Assembly (NCBI GenBank): GCA_014377795.1
Contig: JACMOY010000077.1
Coordinates: 1 to 9,058 of the forward strand
Source: Actinomycetota bacterium
Lineage (GTDB): Bacteria; Actinomycetota; Actinomycetes; Actinomycetales; Angustibacteraceae
DNA length: 9,058 nucleotides
Direction: 5' to 3'
This document shows, piece after piece, positions 1-5,613 of the stretch. The notes under the pieces are model-generated. The model searched no databases, was not told the DNA's origin, and saw nothing but the letters and a program-made list of their open reading frames with translations. How positions within the stretch are numbered: the first letter of the stretch is position 1; the number at the start of each line of letters is the position of its first letter. A program made the position numbers and the translations under genes.

Positions 1-1091
1 CGCTGGCCTCGGACCCCGACCTGGTCGAGCGCGCCCGGGCGGCCAAGGCGGCCCTCGGCGACCAGGTGTTCGTGCTCGGTCACCACTACCAGCGCGACGA
101 GGTCATCGAGTTCGCCGACGTCACCGGCGACAGCTTCAAGCAGGCCCAGCAGGCCGCGGCCCGCCCGGACTCGCCGTACGTCGTGTTCTGCGGTGTGCAC
201 TTCATGGCCGAGAGCGCCGACATCCTGACGGGCCCGCACCAGCAGGTCGTGCTGCCCGACCTGGCCGCCGGCTGCTCGATGGCCGACATGGCCGCGATCG
301 GCCAGGTCGAGGAGTGCTGGGACGACCTGGTCGACGCGGGCGTCGCGGACGACGTCGTGCCCGTCTCGTACATGAACTCGACCGCCGCGATCAAGGCGTT
401 CACCGGCCGCCACGGGGGCACCATCTGCACCTCGTCCAACGCGCGGACGGCGATGACGTGGGCTCTGGAGCAGCGCCCCGCGGGGCGCGGCAAGATCCTG
501 TTCATGCCCGACCAGCACCTGGGCCGCAACACCGCGGTGCTCGAGCTGGGGTTGACGCTCGAGGACTGCGTGCTGTTCGACCCGCACAAGCCCGGTGGCG
601 GCCTGACGCGTCAGCAGCTGCAGGACGCACGGGTCATCCTGTGGCGCGGGCACTGCAGCGTGCACGGGCGGTTCAGCCTGCAGTCGGTGGACGACGTGCG
701 CGCCCGGGTGCCCGGCGTCCAGGTGCTCGTGCACCCCGAGTGCCGGCACGAGGTCGTCACGGCCGCCGACCACGTGGGCTCGACCGAGAAGATCATCCAG
801 ACCCTCGAGGCGGCGCCGGCGGGGTCGGCGTGGGCCCTGGGCACCGAGCTGAACCTGGTGCGCCGGCTGGCTCGCGAGCACTCCGACAAGCAGGTCGTGT
901 TCCTCGACAAGACGGTGTGCTTCTGCTCGACGATGAACCGCATCGACCTGCCGCACCTGGTGTGGTCGCTGGAGTCGCTCGTCGCGGGCCGGGTCGTCAA
1001 CCGGATCCAGGTCGAGGCGGACGTCGCCCACTGGGCCCGGGTCGCCCTCGACCAGATGCTCGCCCTGCCCGGCCGCACCAACCGGGACTGA
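1..1091 (+). CDS. nadA: Quinolinate synthase NadA (5' end outside window)
   Basis: NadA condenses iminoaspartate with dihydroxyacetone phosphate to quinolinate in de novo NAD synthesis, using an oxygen-sensitive [4Fe-4S] cluster. The reading frame is open from base 3, so the true start lies to the left; the GTG at 66 sits inside the conserved block just before GHHYQ and is not the start. About 362 residues are visible. Family signatures seen are HHYQ (substrate-binding His/Tyr), CGVHFMAES, AAGCSMADM, YMNSTAAIK, CTSSNA, WRGHCSVH, HPEC and CFCSTMNRI. The three likely cluster ligands are the Cys codons at 273-275, 741-743 and 924-926. The WRGHCSVH and CTSSNA blocks suit the longer bacterial NadA type. 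It ends tail to tail with the next gene, five bases between stops, so nadB and nadC are not downstream here. Identity is very secure; the regulatory region is not visible. Confidence 0.96.
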   Translation, partial: LASDPDLVERARAAKAALGDQVFVLGHHYQRDEVIEFADVTGDSFKQAQQAAARPDSPYVVFCGVHFMAESADILTGPHQQVVLPDLAAGCSMADMAAIGQVEECWDDLVDAGVADDVVPVSYMNSTAAIKAFTGRHGGTICTSSNARTAMTWALEQRPAGRGKILFMPDQHLGRNTAVLELGLTLEDCVLFDPHKPGGGLTRQQLQDARVILWRGHCSVHGRFSLQSVDDVRARVPGVQVLVHPECRHEVVTAADHVGSTEKIIQTLEAAPAGSAWALGTELNLVRRLAREHSDKQVVFLDKTVCFCSTMNRIDLPHLVWSLESLVAGRVVNRIQVEADVAHWARVALDQMLALPGRTNRD

Positions 1092-1096
1092 CGGGC

Positions 1097-1738
1097 CTAG
1101 TACCAGCCAAGCTCGGAGGGCTGGGGGAACCCGCCCTGCCACAGCCCGTACCCGACGAGCAGGACGGTCGCGAGGCCGTACGCCAGCAGGACGTGCGGCA
1201 GCCGTGCCCTCGAGCGCGTCGCCACGACGACCAGGACCACCGCGACGACGACGCCGAGCGCCGCCGTGCCGCCCTCGAGCGAGTTGGTCGCGTGGGTCGT
1301 CCCCACCAGCACAGCCAGCGCGTACGTGGGGATCGAGCCACGCGGCGGGTCGTCGACCAGGACGCCAACCAGGCACGCGGCGACGATCGCGGCTCCGGCG
1401 TACCAGACGTAGTGGCCGACGACCTCGTCCCACAGGTGAGCGGCCTCGCCCGGGGCCGTCCGCGCGATCGAGTTGGCCGCCAGGTGGATGCCGTGGCCCT
1501 GGACGTAGGTGACCGCGCCGATCCCGAACGCCAACCACACTCGAGGCTGAGAACCGTTGCGCCACAACGCCATGGCGGCCGGCAAGAGCACCACGTAGGG
1601 CGTCACCAGGTCGACCCTGTCGGCGACGGTCGTCATGCCGTCGCCACCCAACCCGGACAGCAGGACGCCGACGTGGTGAAAGACGCCGTACGCGGTCGCG
1701 CTGGCGGCGACCCACGGCAGCGCCCGGCGCTCACCCAC
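1097..1738 (-). CDS. Unrecognised polytopic membrane protein with His-rich membrane segments
   Basis: A 213-residue protein I cannot place in a family. The start chosen is the GTG at 1738, five bases after the stop of the M20 peptidase gene; the frame stays open further upstream only as antisense-like Arg/Pro-rich translation inside the peptidase gene. No Shine-Dalgarno is evident, so translation is probably coupled to the peptidase. Hydrophobic segments lie roughly at residues 8-30, 43-59, 67-91, 106-128, 138-173 (probably two helices) and 182-200, giving about six or seven helices. Polar residues fall in or next to these segments: H21, H22, H82, H85 (HGIH), D104, E105, H109 (DEVVGH), H149 and E155. 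That pattern resembles a metal or cofactor site, or an intramembrane hydrolase such as the CREST group, but no family signature is certain. The short C-terminal tail ends in a Pro/Trp-containing stretch. Confidence 0.8.
   Translation of the reverse strand: MGERRALPWVAASATAYGVFHHVGVLLSGLGGDGMTTVADRVDLVTPYVVLLPAAMALWRNGSQPRVWLAFGIGAVTYVQGHGIHLAANSIARTAPGEAAHLWDEVVGHYVWYAGAAIVAACLVGVLVDDPPRGSIPTYALAVLVGTTHATNSLEGGTAALGVVVAVVLVVVATRSRARLPHVLLAYGLATVLLVGYGLWQGGFPQPSELGWY
1103..1124 (+). terminator. Possible weak hairpin after nadA
   Basis: CCAGCC (1103-1108) and GGCTGG (1119-1124) form a perfect 6-bp stem with a 10-base loop, starting 11 bases after the nadA stop. There is no T tract, and the hairpin lies within the last codons of the convergent membrane-protein gene. 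It could help terminate nadA transcription, but a short GC-rich stem like this also occurs by chance in such DNA. Confidence 0.25.
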
Positions 1739-1743
1739 CGTCG

Positions 1744-3120
1744 TCAGCGGGCCAGGCGCTCGAGCAGGACGGCCTCGGCGAGGCAGACGCGCTCGAACTC
1801 GCCGAGGTGCAGGCTCTCGTCGGCGCCGTGGGCGCGACTGTCGGGGTCCTCGACGCCGGTCACCAGGATCGCCGCGTCCGGGAAGATCCCGGCGAACTCG
1901 GCGATGAACGGGATCGACCCGCCGATGCCCATGTCGACCGGGGCCACGCCCCAGGCATCGGCGAACGAGGCCCGTGCCGCGTCGTACGCCGGGCCCCGGG
2001 CGTCCGCGTCGAAGCCAGCCCCGGTCTCCTTCAGCGTCACCTCGACCTGGGCGCCCCACGGGGCGTTCGCGTGCAGGTGCGCGGCGAGCGCCTCGTAGGC
2101 CTGCTGCGGGTCCTGCCCCGGCGCGACGCGCATCGACAGCTTGGCCGTCGCCCGGGGCTGCAGCGTGTTCGACGCCCGCTCGGTGCTCGGGGCGTCGATG
2201 CCGACGACGGTCAGGGCCGGTCGGGTCCACAGCCGCGACGTCAGGCGACCGGTGCCGACCAGCTGGACGCCGTCCAGCACGCCGGCGTCGGTGCGCAGCT
2301 CGGCCTCGGTCAGGTCCAGGTCGGCCGCCTCGGTGGTGTGCAGGCCGGGCACCGCGACGTCGCCGGCGTCGTCGTGCAGGCAGCCCAGCAGCCGGGTCAG
2401 CGCCGTGAGCGCGTCCATGACGGCCCCGCCGTACATCCCGCTGTGGACGCCGTGCTCGAGGGTGCGCACCTCGACGACCGCCTCGACCAGCCCGCGCAGC
2501 GACGTGGTGAGCGAGGGGACACCGATCTTCCAGTTGCTGGAGTCGGCCAGCACCAGGACGTCGGCGCTGAGCCTGTCGCGGTGCCGGCGCAGGATCCGCC
2601 CCAGCGAGGGCGATCCCGACTCCTCCTCGCCCTCGACGAAGACGGTCACCCCCACCGGCGGCCGCCCGCCGTGGGCCCGGATCGCCGCCAGGTGGGCCAT
2701 CACGCCGGCCTTGTCGTCGGCGCAGCCGCGGCCGTAGAGCCGACCGGCGCGCTCGACCGGTTCGAACGGCGGACTGGTCCAGTCGGCGTCCTTGCCGGGC
2801 GGCTGCACGTCGTGGTGCGCGTACAGCAGCACGGTGGGGGCGCCGTCCGGTCCGGGCAGGTGCCCGACGACGGCGGGCGCGCCCCCCTCGCGCAGCAGCT
2901 GGACGTCCTGCAGGCCGGCCCCGCGCAGCAGCTCGGCGACCGCCTGGGCGCTGGCCTCGACGGGCGCCTGGTCGAACGCCGGGGCCGACACGCTGGGGAT
3001 CCGCACCAGCGCCTCGAGGTCGGCGCGCACCTGCGGCATGCCCTTCGCGACGGCCTCGCGCAGCTGGCGCAGGCGGTTCGGGTCAAGGGGCACGGCGGTT
3101 GACGCGGTCACGGTGGTCAC
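1744..3120 (-). CDS. M20 family dipeptidase / metallo-hydrolase
   Basis: A 458-residue cytoplasmic di-zinc hydrolase of the M20 (carnosinase/PepV-like dipeptidase) family, expected to cleave dipeptides or N-acylated amino acids. Expected metal ligands and base, numbered from the start used here: H102 and D104 in AHHDVQP, bridging D135 in GRGCADDKAG, general base E167 and ligand E168 in EGEEESGS, D194 in LADSSN, and H438 in ESLHLGEF. The central dimerisation domain contains EHGVHSGMYGG. Length is normal and no catalytic residue is missing. The GTG at 3120 is chosen because AAGG lies six bases upstream and the protein then begins a few residues before the conserved N-terminal helix; GTGs at 3111 and 3093 are alternatives. 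A much longer open frame continues upstream but is antisense to other genes. There is no signal peptide. It probably forms an operon with the membrane protein that follows. The exact substrate cannot be told. Confidence 0.93.
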   Translation of the reverse strand: MTTVTASTAVPLDPNRLRQLREAVAKGMPQVRADLEALVRIPSVSAPAFDQAPVEASAQAVAELLRGAGLQDVQLLREGGAPAVVGHLPGPDGAPTVLLYAHHDVQPPGKDADWTSPPFEPVERAGRLYGRGCADDKAGVMAHLAAIRAHGGRPPVGVTVFVEGEEESGSPSLGRILRRHRDRLSADVLVLADSSNWKIGVPSLTTSLRGLVEAVVEVRTLEHGVHSGMYGGAVMDALTALTRLLGCLHDDAGDVAVPGLHTTEAADLDLTEAELRTDAGVLDGVQLVGTGRLTSRLWTRPALTVVGIDAPSTERASNTLQPRATAKLSMRVAPGQDPQQAYEALAAHLHANAPWGAQVEVTLKETGAGFDADARGPAYDAARASFADAWGVAPVDMGIGGSIPFIAEFAGIFPDAAILVTGVEDPDSRAHGADESLHLGEFERVCLAEAVLLERLAR

Positions 3121-3125
3121 AGTGG

Positions 3126-3131
3126 ACCTTA
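3126..3131 (-). promoter_or_regulatory. Candidate -10 box or ribosome-binding site of the M20 gene
   Basis: Read on the minus strand this is TAAGGT, five bases before the GTG start. It fits a TAN3T -10 box for a nearly leaderless transcript, and the same bases contain AAGG, which fits a ribosome-binding site. Both readings are possible; no convincing -35 is visible. The identical hexamer TAAGGT precedes the riboswitch near the right edge. Just upstream is a GGCCG-atgac-CGGCC inverted repeat (about 3140-3154), possibly an operator but short and GC-rich. Confidence 0.45.
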
Positions 3132-3148
3132 TCGACGCCGGCCGATGA

Positions 3149-3288
3149 CCGGCCGAGATCGCCGTCCTGGTCGACCTGACGACCCAGCGGATCGGCACCG
3201 GCCGGCTGCTGGTGTGCGCGGGCGCTTCAGCGAGCGGTATGGCGACCGCATCGCGCAGGCCTTCGAGGACACCGCCGGGCGCGGGTAG
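3149..3288 (+). pseudogene. Probable decayed gene remnant with a frame switch
   Basis: This 177-base divergent intergenic region (3121-3297) holds no intact gene but looks coding in two frames in turn. From 3149 to about 3220 one frame has essentially all codons ending in G or C and reads protein-like, with IAVLVDLTTQRIGTGRLLV. From about 3220 to the TAG at 3286 the neighbouring frame takes over with the same codon signature and reads RFSERYGDRIAQAFEDTAG. Each frame loses the signature outside its own section. This is what a frameshifted 3' gene fragment looks like. A 47-codon frame from the ATG at 3145 also ends at this TAG, but its first half is Arg/Pro-rich and unconvincing. I do not recognise the parent family. 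Confidence 0.4.
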
Positions 3289-3291
3289 TCT
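3262..3291 (+). promoter_or_regulatory. Leaderless promoter of the DUF3043 gene
   Basis: TAGTCT (3286-3291) is a typical actinobacterial -10 box and lies six bases before the GTG start at 3298, so transcription should start at or next to the start codon. TTCGAG (3262-3267), 18 bases upstream, is a weak -35 candidate. The first three bases of the -10 box are the TAG that closes the remnant frame. No ribosome-binding site precedes the GTG. Confidence 0.65.
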
Positions 3292-3297
3292 GGCGTC

Positions 3298-3894
3298 GTG
3301 TTCGGACTCCGCAAGAAGCAGGACCAGACCCCGGTCGACACCGTCCCCGTCGGGTACGGCAAGGGCAAGGCCACGCCCCGGCGCCGCGAGTCCCAGGCGG
3401 CCCGCAAGCAGCCGCTGGTGCCGACCGGCCGCGCCGCCCCCGGCCGCGGCGCCAGCAAGGCCACCAAGGACGCCGCCCGCGCCGAGCGGGTGCGCTCGCG
3501 CGAGCTGATGATGAGCGGTGACGAGCGCTACCTGCAGGCCCGCGACCGGGGCCCGGTGCGGCGCCTGGCCCGCGACACGGTCGACGGACGCTGGAACGTC
3601 GGCGAGTTCCTGCTGCCCGTGATGCTGGTCGTCGTCCTCATGTCGTTCTCCGGCCTGCAGTCGCGCGCACCGCAGGTCTACCTCGCGATCTTCGCCGTGG
3701 TCTACGCCATGGTGATCGGCTCGAGCCTGGACGCCTTCTTGATGACCCGGCGGCTGAAGAAGCAGGTGGTCGAGCGCTTCGGCGCCGACGCGTACGTCCG
3801 CGGCACCACGATGTACGCCGTGTTCCGCGCCTTCCAGCTGCGCCGCAGCCGCATCCCCCGCCCGGCGGTCAAGCGCGGCGGGCAGCCGGCCTGA
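3298..3894 (+). CDS. DUF3043 family membrane protein
   Basis: A 198-residue actinobacterial protein of unknown function. The N-terminal 100 residues are very basic and soluble, with the family blocks GKGKATPRRRESQAARK (about 21-37) and GDERYLQARDRGPVRRLARD (about 74-93). Two membrane helices follow, about residues 103-121 and 126-148, then a basic C-terminal tail with ERFGADAYVRGTTMYAVFRA. Both ends rich in Lys/Arg and a short loop between the helices suggest both termini face the cytoplasm. Length and motif order fit the family well. The GTG start is supported by a leaderless promoter directly upstream. The methyltransferase-like gene begins four bases after its stop, so the two are probably co-expressed. 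Family assignment is from recalled motifs and is confident; its biochemical role is unknown. Confidence 0.9.
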   Translation: MFGLRKKQDQTPVDTVPVGYGKGKATPRRRESQAARKQPLVPTGRAAPGRGASKATKDAARAERVRSRELMMSGDERYLQARDRGPVRRLARDTVDGRWNVGEFLLPVMLVVVLMSFSGLQSRAPQVYLAIFAVVYAMVIGSSLDAFLMTRRLKKQVVERFGADAYVRGTTMYAVFRAFQLRRSRIPRPAVKRGGQPA

Positions 3895-3898
3895 GCGG

Positions 3899-4342
3899 GT
3901 GCTCGACCCTGACGACGTCGTGCTCGACCAGCTCGCCCGGCACCTGCCGACCACCCCCCTGCGCGTCCTGTACGTCGGCCCCGCACCGGCCGCCGCACCC
4001 GAGCGCCTGCGCAGCCTGGCCCAGCAGCTGACCACGACCTTCGCTCCCGCCGCGGCCACGGGCTCCTACGACCTGGTGTGCGCTCACGACGACCTGCTCG
4101 CGATGGACGACCTGCGCCCCGCGGTCGTCGCGCTGTGCGACGCCGTGGGCGCGGGCGGCGTCGTGTCGCTGCTCGCTACCGCGCACCGGCTGGAGGAGGT
4201 CGCGTCCTACGTCGCTGGTCGGCGGATGCACGTCGAGGCCTGGTACGGCGTCGGGGCGGACGGGGCACCCGTCGGCCAGCGCCGCGACGCTCCCCTCGTC
4301 CACGTCGTGGGACGGCGCGCCGGTGTCGGTGGCACTGCGTAG
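3899..4342 (+). CDS. Shortened SAM-methyltransferase-like protein
   Basis: A 147-residue protein that resembles the middle of a class I SAM-dependent methyltransferase. LRVLYVGPAPA (residues 21-31) sits where the SAM-binding beta-strand and glycine loop would be, but the usual GxGxG is reduced to a single Gly followed by Pro/Ala. GSYDLVCAHDDLLAMDDL (55-72) and GAGGVVSLL (84-92) match the strand 4 and strand 5 blocks. WYGV (115-118) matches the block after the core in the CmoM/SmtA-like group. The usual N-terminal helix and the C-terminal third are absent; family members are normally well over 200 residues. It may be a degenerate non-catalytic protein or a gene losing function. The GTG at 3899 follows the DUF3043 stop by four bases, suggesting translational coupling. 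Its TAG stop lies inside the next gene's -10 box. Presence of a coding region is likely; enzyme activity is doubtful. Confidence 0.72.
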   Translation: MLDPDDVVLDQLARHLPTTPLRVLYVGPAPAAAPERLRSLAQQLTTTFAPAAATGSYDLVCAHDDLLAMDDLRPAVVALCDAVGAGGVVSLLATAHRLEEVASYVAGRRMHVEAWYGVGADGAPVGQRRDAPLVHVVGRRAGVGGTA

Positions 4343-4345
4343 GGT
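4340..4345 (+). promoter_or_regulatory. Leaderless -10 box of the aldo/keto reductase gene
   Basis: TAGGGT lies seven bases before the ATG at 4353, the spacing expected for a leaderless transcript. Its TAG is also the stop codon (4340-4342) of the upstream gene. No clear -35 box and no ribosome-binding site are seen. This supports the ATG at 4353 over the GTG at 4323, which would overlap the upstream gene. Confidence 0.65.
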
Positions 4346-4352
4346 CTCGAGC

Positions 4353-5366
4353 ATGGACTTTCGATACCTCGGCAACTCCGGCCTGAAGATCTCCGAGATC
4401 ACCTACGGCAACTGGCTCACCCACGGTTCGCAGGTCGAGAACGACGTCGCCACGCAGTGCGTGCACGCCGCCCTCGACGCTGGCATCACCACCTTCGACA
4501 CGGCGGACGTCTACGCCAACACCAAGGCCGAGACGGTCCTCGGCGAGGCCCTGAAGGGTCAGCGGCGCGCCTCGGTCGAGATCTTCACCAAGGTCTACTG
4601 GCCCACCGGCCCCGCGGGCCCCAACGACACCGGGCTGTCGCGCAAGCACGTCATGGAGTCGATCGACGGCTCGCTGCAGCGGCTGCAGACCGACTACGTC
4701 GACCTCTACCAGGCGCACCGGTTCGACACCGAGACCCCGCTGGAAGAGACGATGCAGGCCTTCGCCGACATCGTCCGGGCGGGCAAGGCGCTCTACATCG
4801 GTGTCAGCGAGTGGACGGCCGAGCAGATCCGCGCGGGCGTGGCCCTGAGCAAGCAGCTGGGCTTCCAGCTGATCTCCAGCCAGCCGCAGTACTCCATGCT
4901 CTGGCGGGTCATCGAGGACGAGGTCGTCCCGACGTCCAAGGAGCTGGGGCTGGGCCAGATCGTCTGGTCGCCGATCGCCCAGGGTGTGCTCAGCGGCAAG
5001 TACCTGCCCGGCCAGGCTCCCCCGCCCGGCTCGCGCGCCACGGACGAGAAGGGCGGCGCCGACATGATCAAGCGGTTCATGGCCGACGACGTGCTGACCC
5101 GGGTGCAGGCGCTGAAGCCGGTCGCCGAGCAGCTCGACCTCACCATGGCTCAGCTGGCGGTGGCCTGGGTGCTGCAGAACGACAACGTGTCTGCGGCGCT
5201 GGTCGGTGCCTCGCGGCCCGAGCAGGTGCACGAGAACGTCAAGGCGGCCGGCGTACGCATCCCCGCCGAGGTCATGACCCGGATCGACGAGGTCCTCGGT
5301 GACGTCGTCGAGCGCGACGGCGCACTGACGGCGAAGAACTCCCCGCCCAAGCGCATCGGCAGCTGA
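4353..5366 (+). CDS. Aldo/keto reductase, Kv-beta-like
   Basis: A 337-residue NADPH-dependent oxidoreductase of the aldo/keto reductase superfamily, closest in pattern to the AKR6 (Kv channel beta subunit) type. The (beta/alpha)8 barrel starts at MDFRYLGNSGLKISEITYG. The catalytic tetrad is present: D49 and Y54 in FDTADVYA, K80 in FTKVYW and H122 in YQAHR. GLSRKHVMESIDGSLQRLQTDYVD (from residue 94) closely follows the Kv-beta pattern, whereas Kv-beta itself has Asn in place of the catalytic His; here His is kept, so the enzyme should be active. SPIAQGVLSGKY (around 206-218) and GASRPEQVHEN near the C terminus are the usual cofactor-binding blocks. The substrate, probably an aldehyde or ketone, cannot be told. 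Expression is from a leaderless promoter overlapping the upstream stop, and a strong hairpin follows the stop by five bases. Confidence 0.95.
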   Translation: MDFRYLGNSGLKISEITYGNWLTHGSQVENDVATQCVHAALDAGITTFDTADVYANTKAETVLGEALKGQRRASVEIFTKVYWPTGPAGPNDTGLSRKHVMESIDGSLQRLQTDYVDLYQAHRFDTETPLEETMQAFADIVRAGKALYIGVSEWTAEQIRAGVALSKQLGFQLISSQPQYSMLWRVIEDEVVPTSKELGLGQIVWSPIAQGVLSGKYLPGQAPPPGSRATDEKGGADMIKRFMADDVLTRVQALKPVAEQLDLTMAQLAVAWVLQNDNVSAALVGASRPEQVHENVKAAGVRIPAEVMTRIDEVLGDVVERDGALTAKNSPPKRIGS

Positions 5367-5371
5367 TGCGC

Positions 5372-5405
5372 GCCTGCGGTCGGCGCTACTGCGCCGGCCG
5401 CAGGC
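5372..5405 (+). terminator. Bidirectional hairpin terminator between convergent genes
   Basis: Bases 5372-5386 and 5391-5405 pair over 15 positions (one T opposite G at 5380/5397, a wobble pair in the + strand RNA) with a TACT loop. It begins five bases after the aldo/keto reductase stop. The stop codon and last residues of the convergent 71-residue protein are encoded within it. There is no T tract, as is common for actinobacterial hairpin terminators. Confidence 0.72.
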
Positions 5406-5601
5406 TCATCGGGCCGTAGACCACCTGGTCGTTCTCGAGCAGCTGCACCGCCTCGACACCGTCCTCGAGCAGCGCGCGCCACTCCTCGCCCAGCCAGCTC
5501 TCGGCGTCGGACTGGGTCGGGAACCCCCTGCTCGGCGCGCCGGCGGGAGTCACCGCCGAGCCGTCGGCGTCCTCGTAGCGCCACGACCACACTTCTCTCA
5601 T
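5386..5601 (-). CDS. Small conserved acidic actinobacterial protein
   Basis: A 71-residue soluble protein beginning MREVWSWRYEDADG and containing FPTQSDAESWLGEEWRALLEDGVEAVQLL, followed by a C-terminal VYGPMSL. I recall similar small hypothetical proteins in other actinobacteria, but no function is known to me. It is Trp- and Glu/Asp-rich, with a predicted beta start, a central amphipathic helix and a beta C terminus, and has no signal peptide or membrane segment. The ATG at 5601 is supported by TAGGGT six bases upstream, which would make the message leaderless. It starts nine bases after the stop of the siroheme enzyme gene, so it may also be made from a read-through transcript, although no ribosome-binding site is present. 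Its last codons form one arm of the terminator hairpin. Confidence 0.85.
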   Translation of the reverse strand: MREVWSWRYEDADGSAVTPAGAPSRGFPTQSDAESWLGEEWRALLEDGVEAVQLLENDQVVYGPMSLRPAQ

Positions 5602-5607
5602 GGGCCG

Positions 5608-5613
5608 ACCCTA
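5608..5613 (-). promoter_or_regulatory. Leaderless -10 box of the 71-residue protein gene
   Basis: On the minus strand this reads TAGGGT, six bases before the ATG at 5601. The TAG is also the stop codon of the upstream siroheme enzyme gene (5613-5611). No clear -35 is seen. Confidence 0.6.

Noticed and set aside
314..2098. A 594-codon + strand open frame overlapping nadA and the minus-strand genes
   Set aside because: It overlaps the clear nadA frame and lies antisense to two supported genes; composition is Arg/Pro/Gly-rich and not protein-like.
3121..4059. N-terminal extension of the M20 gene upstream to 4059
   Set aside because: The extra 313 residues are antisense to DUF3043 and methyltransferase-like genes and have no domain; the M20 domain is complete from 3120.
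4323..4352. Upstream GTG start for the aldo/keto reductase
   Set aside because: It would add ten residues not typical of the family and place the start inside the upstream gene, before the -10 box at 4340.
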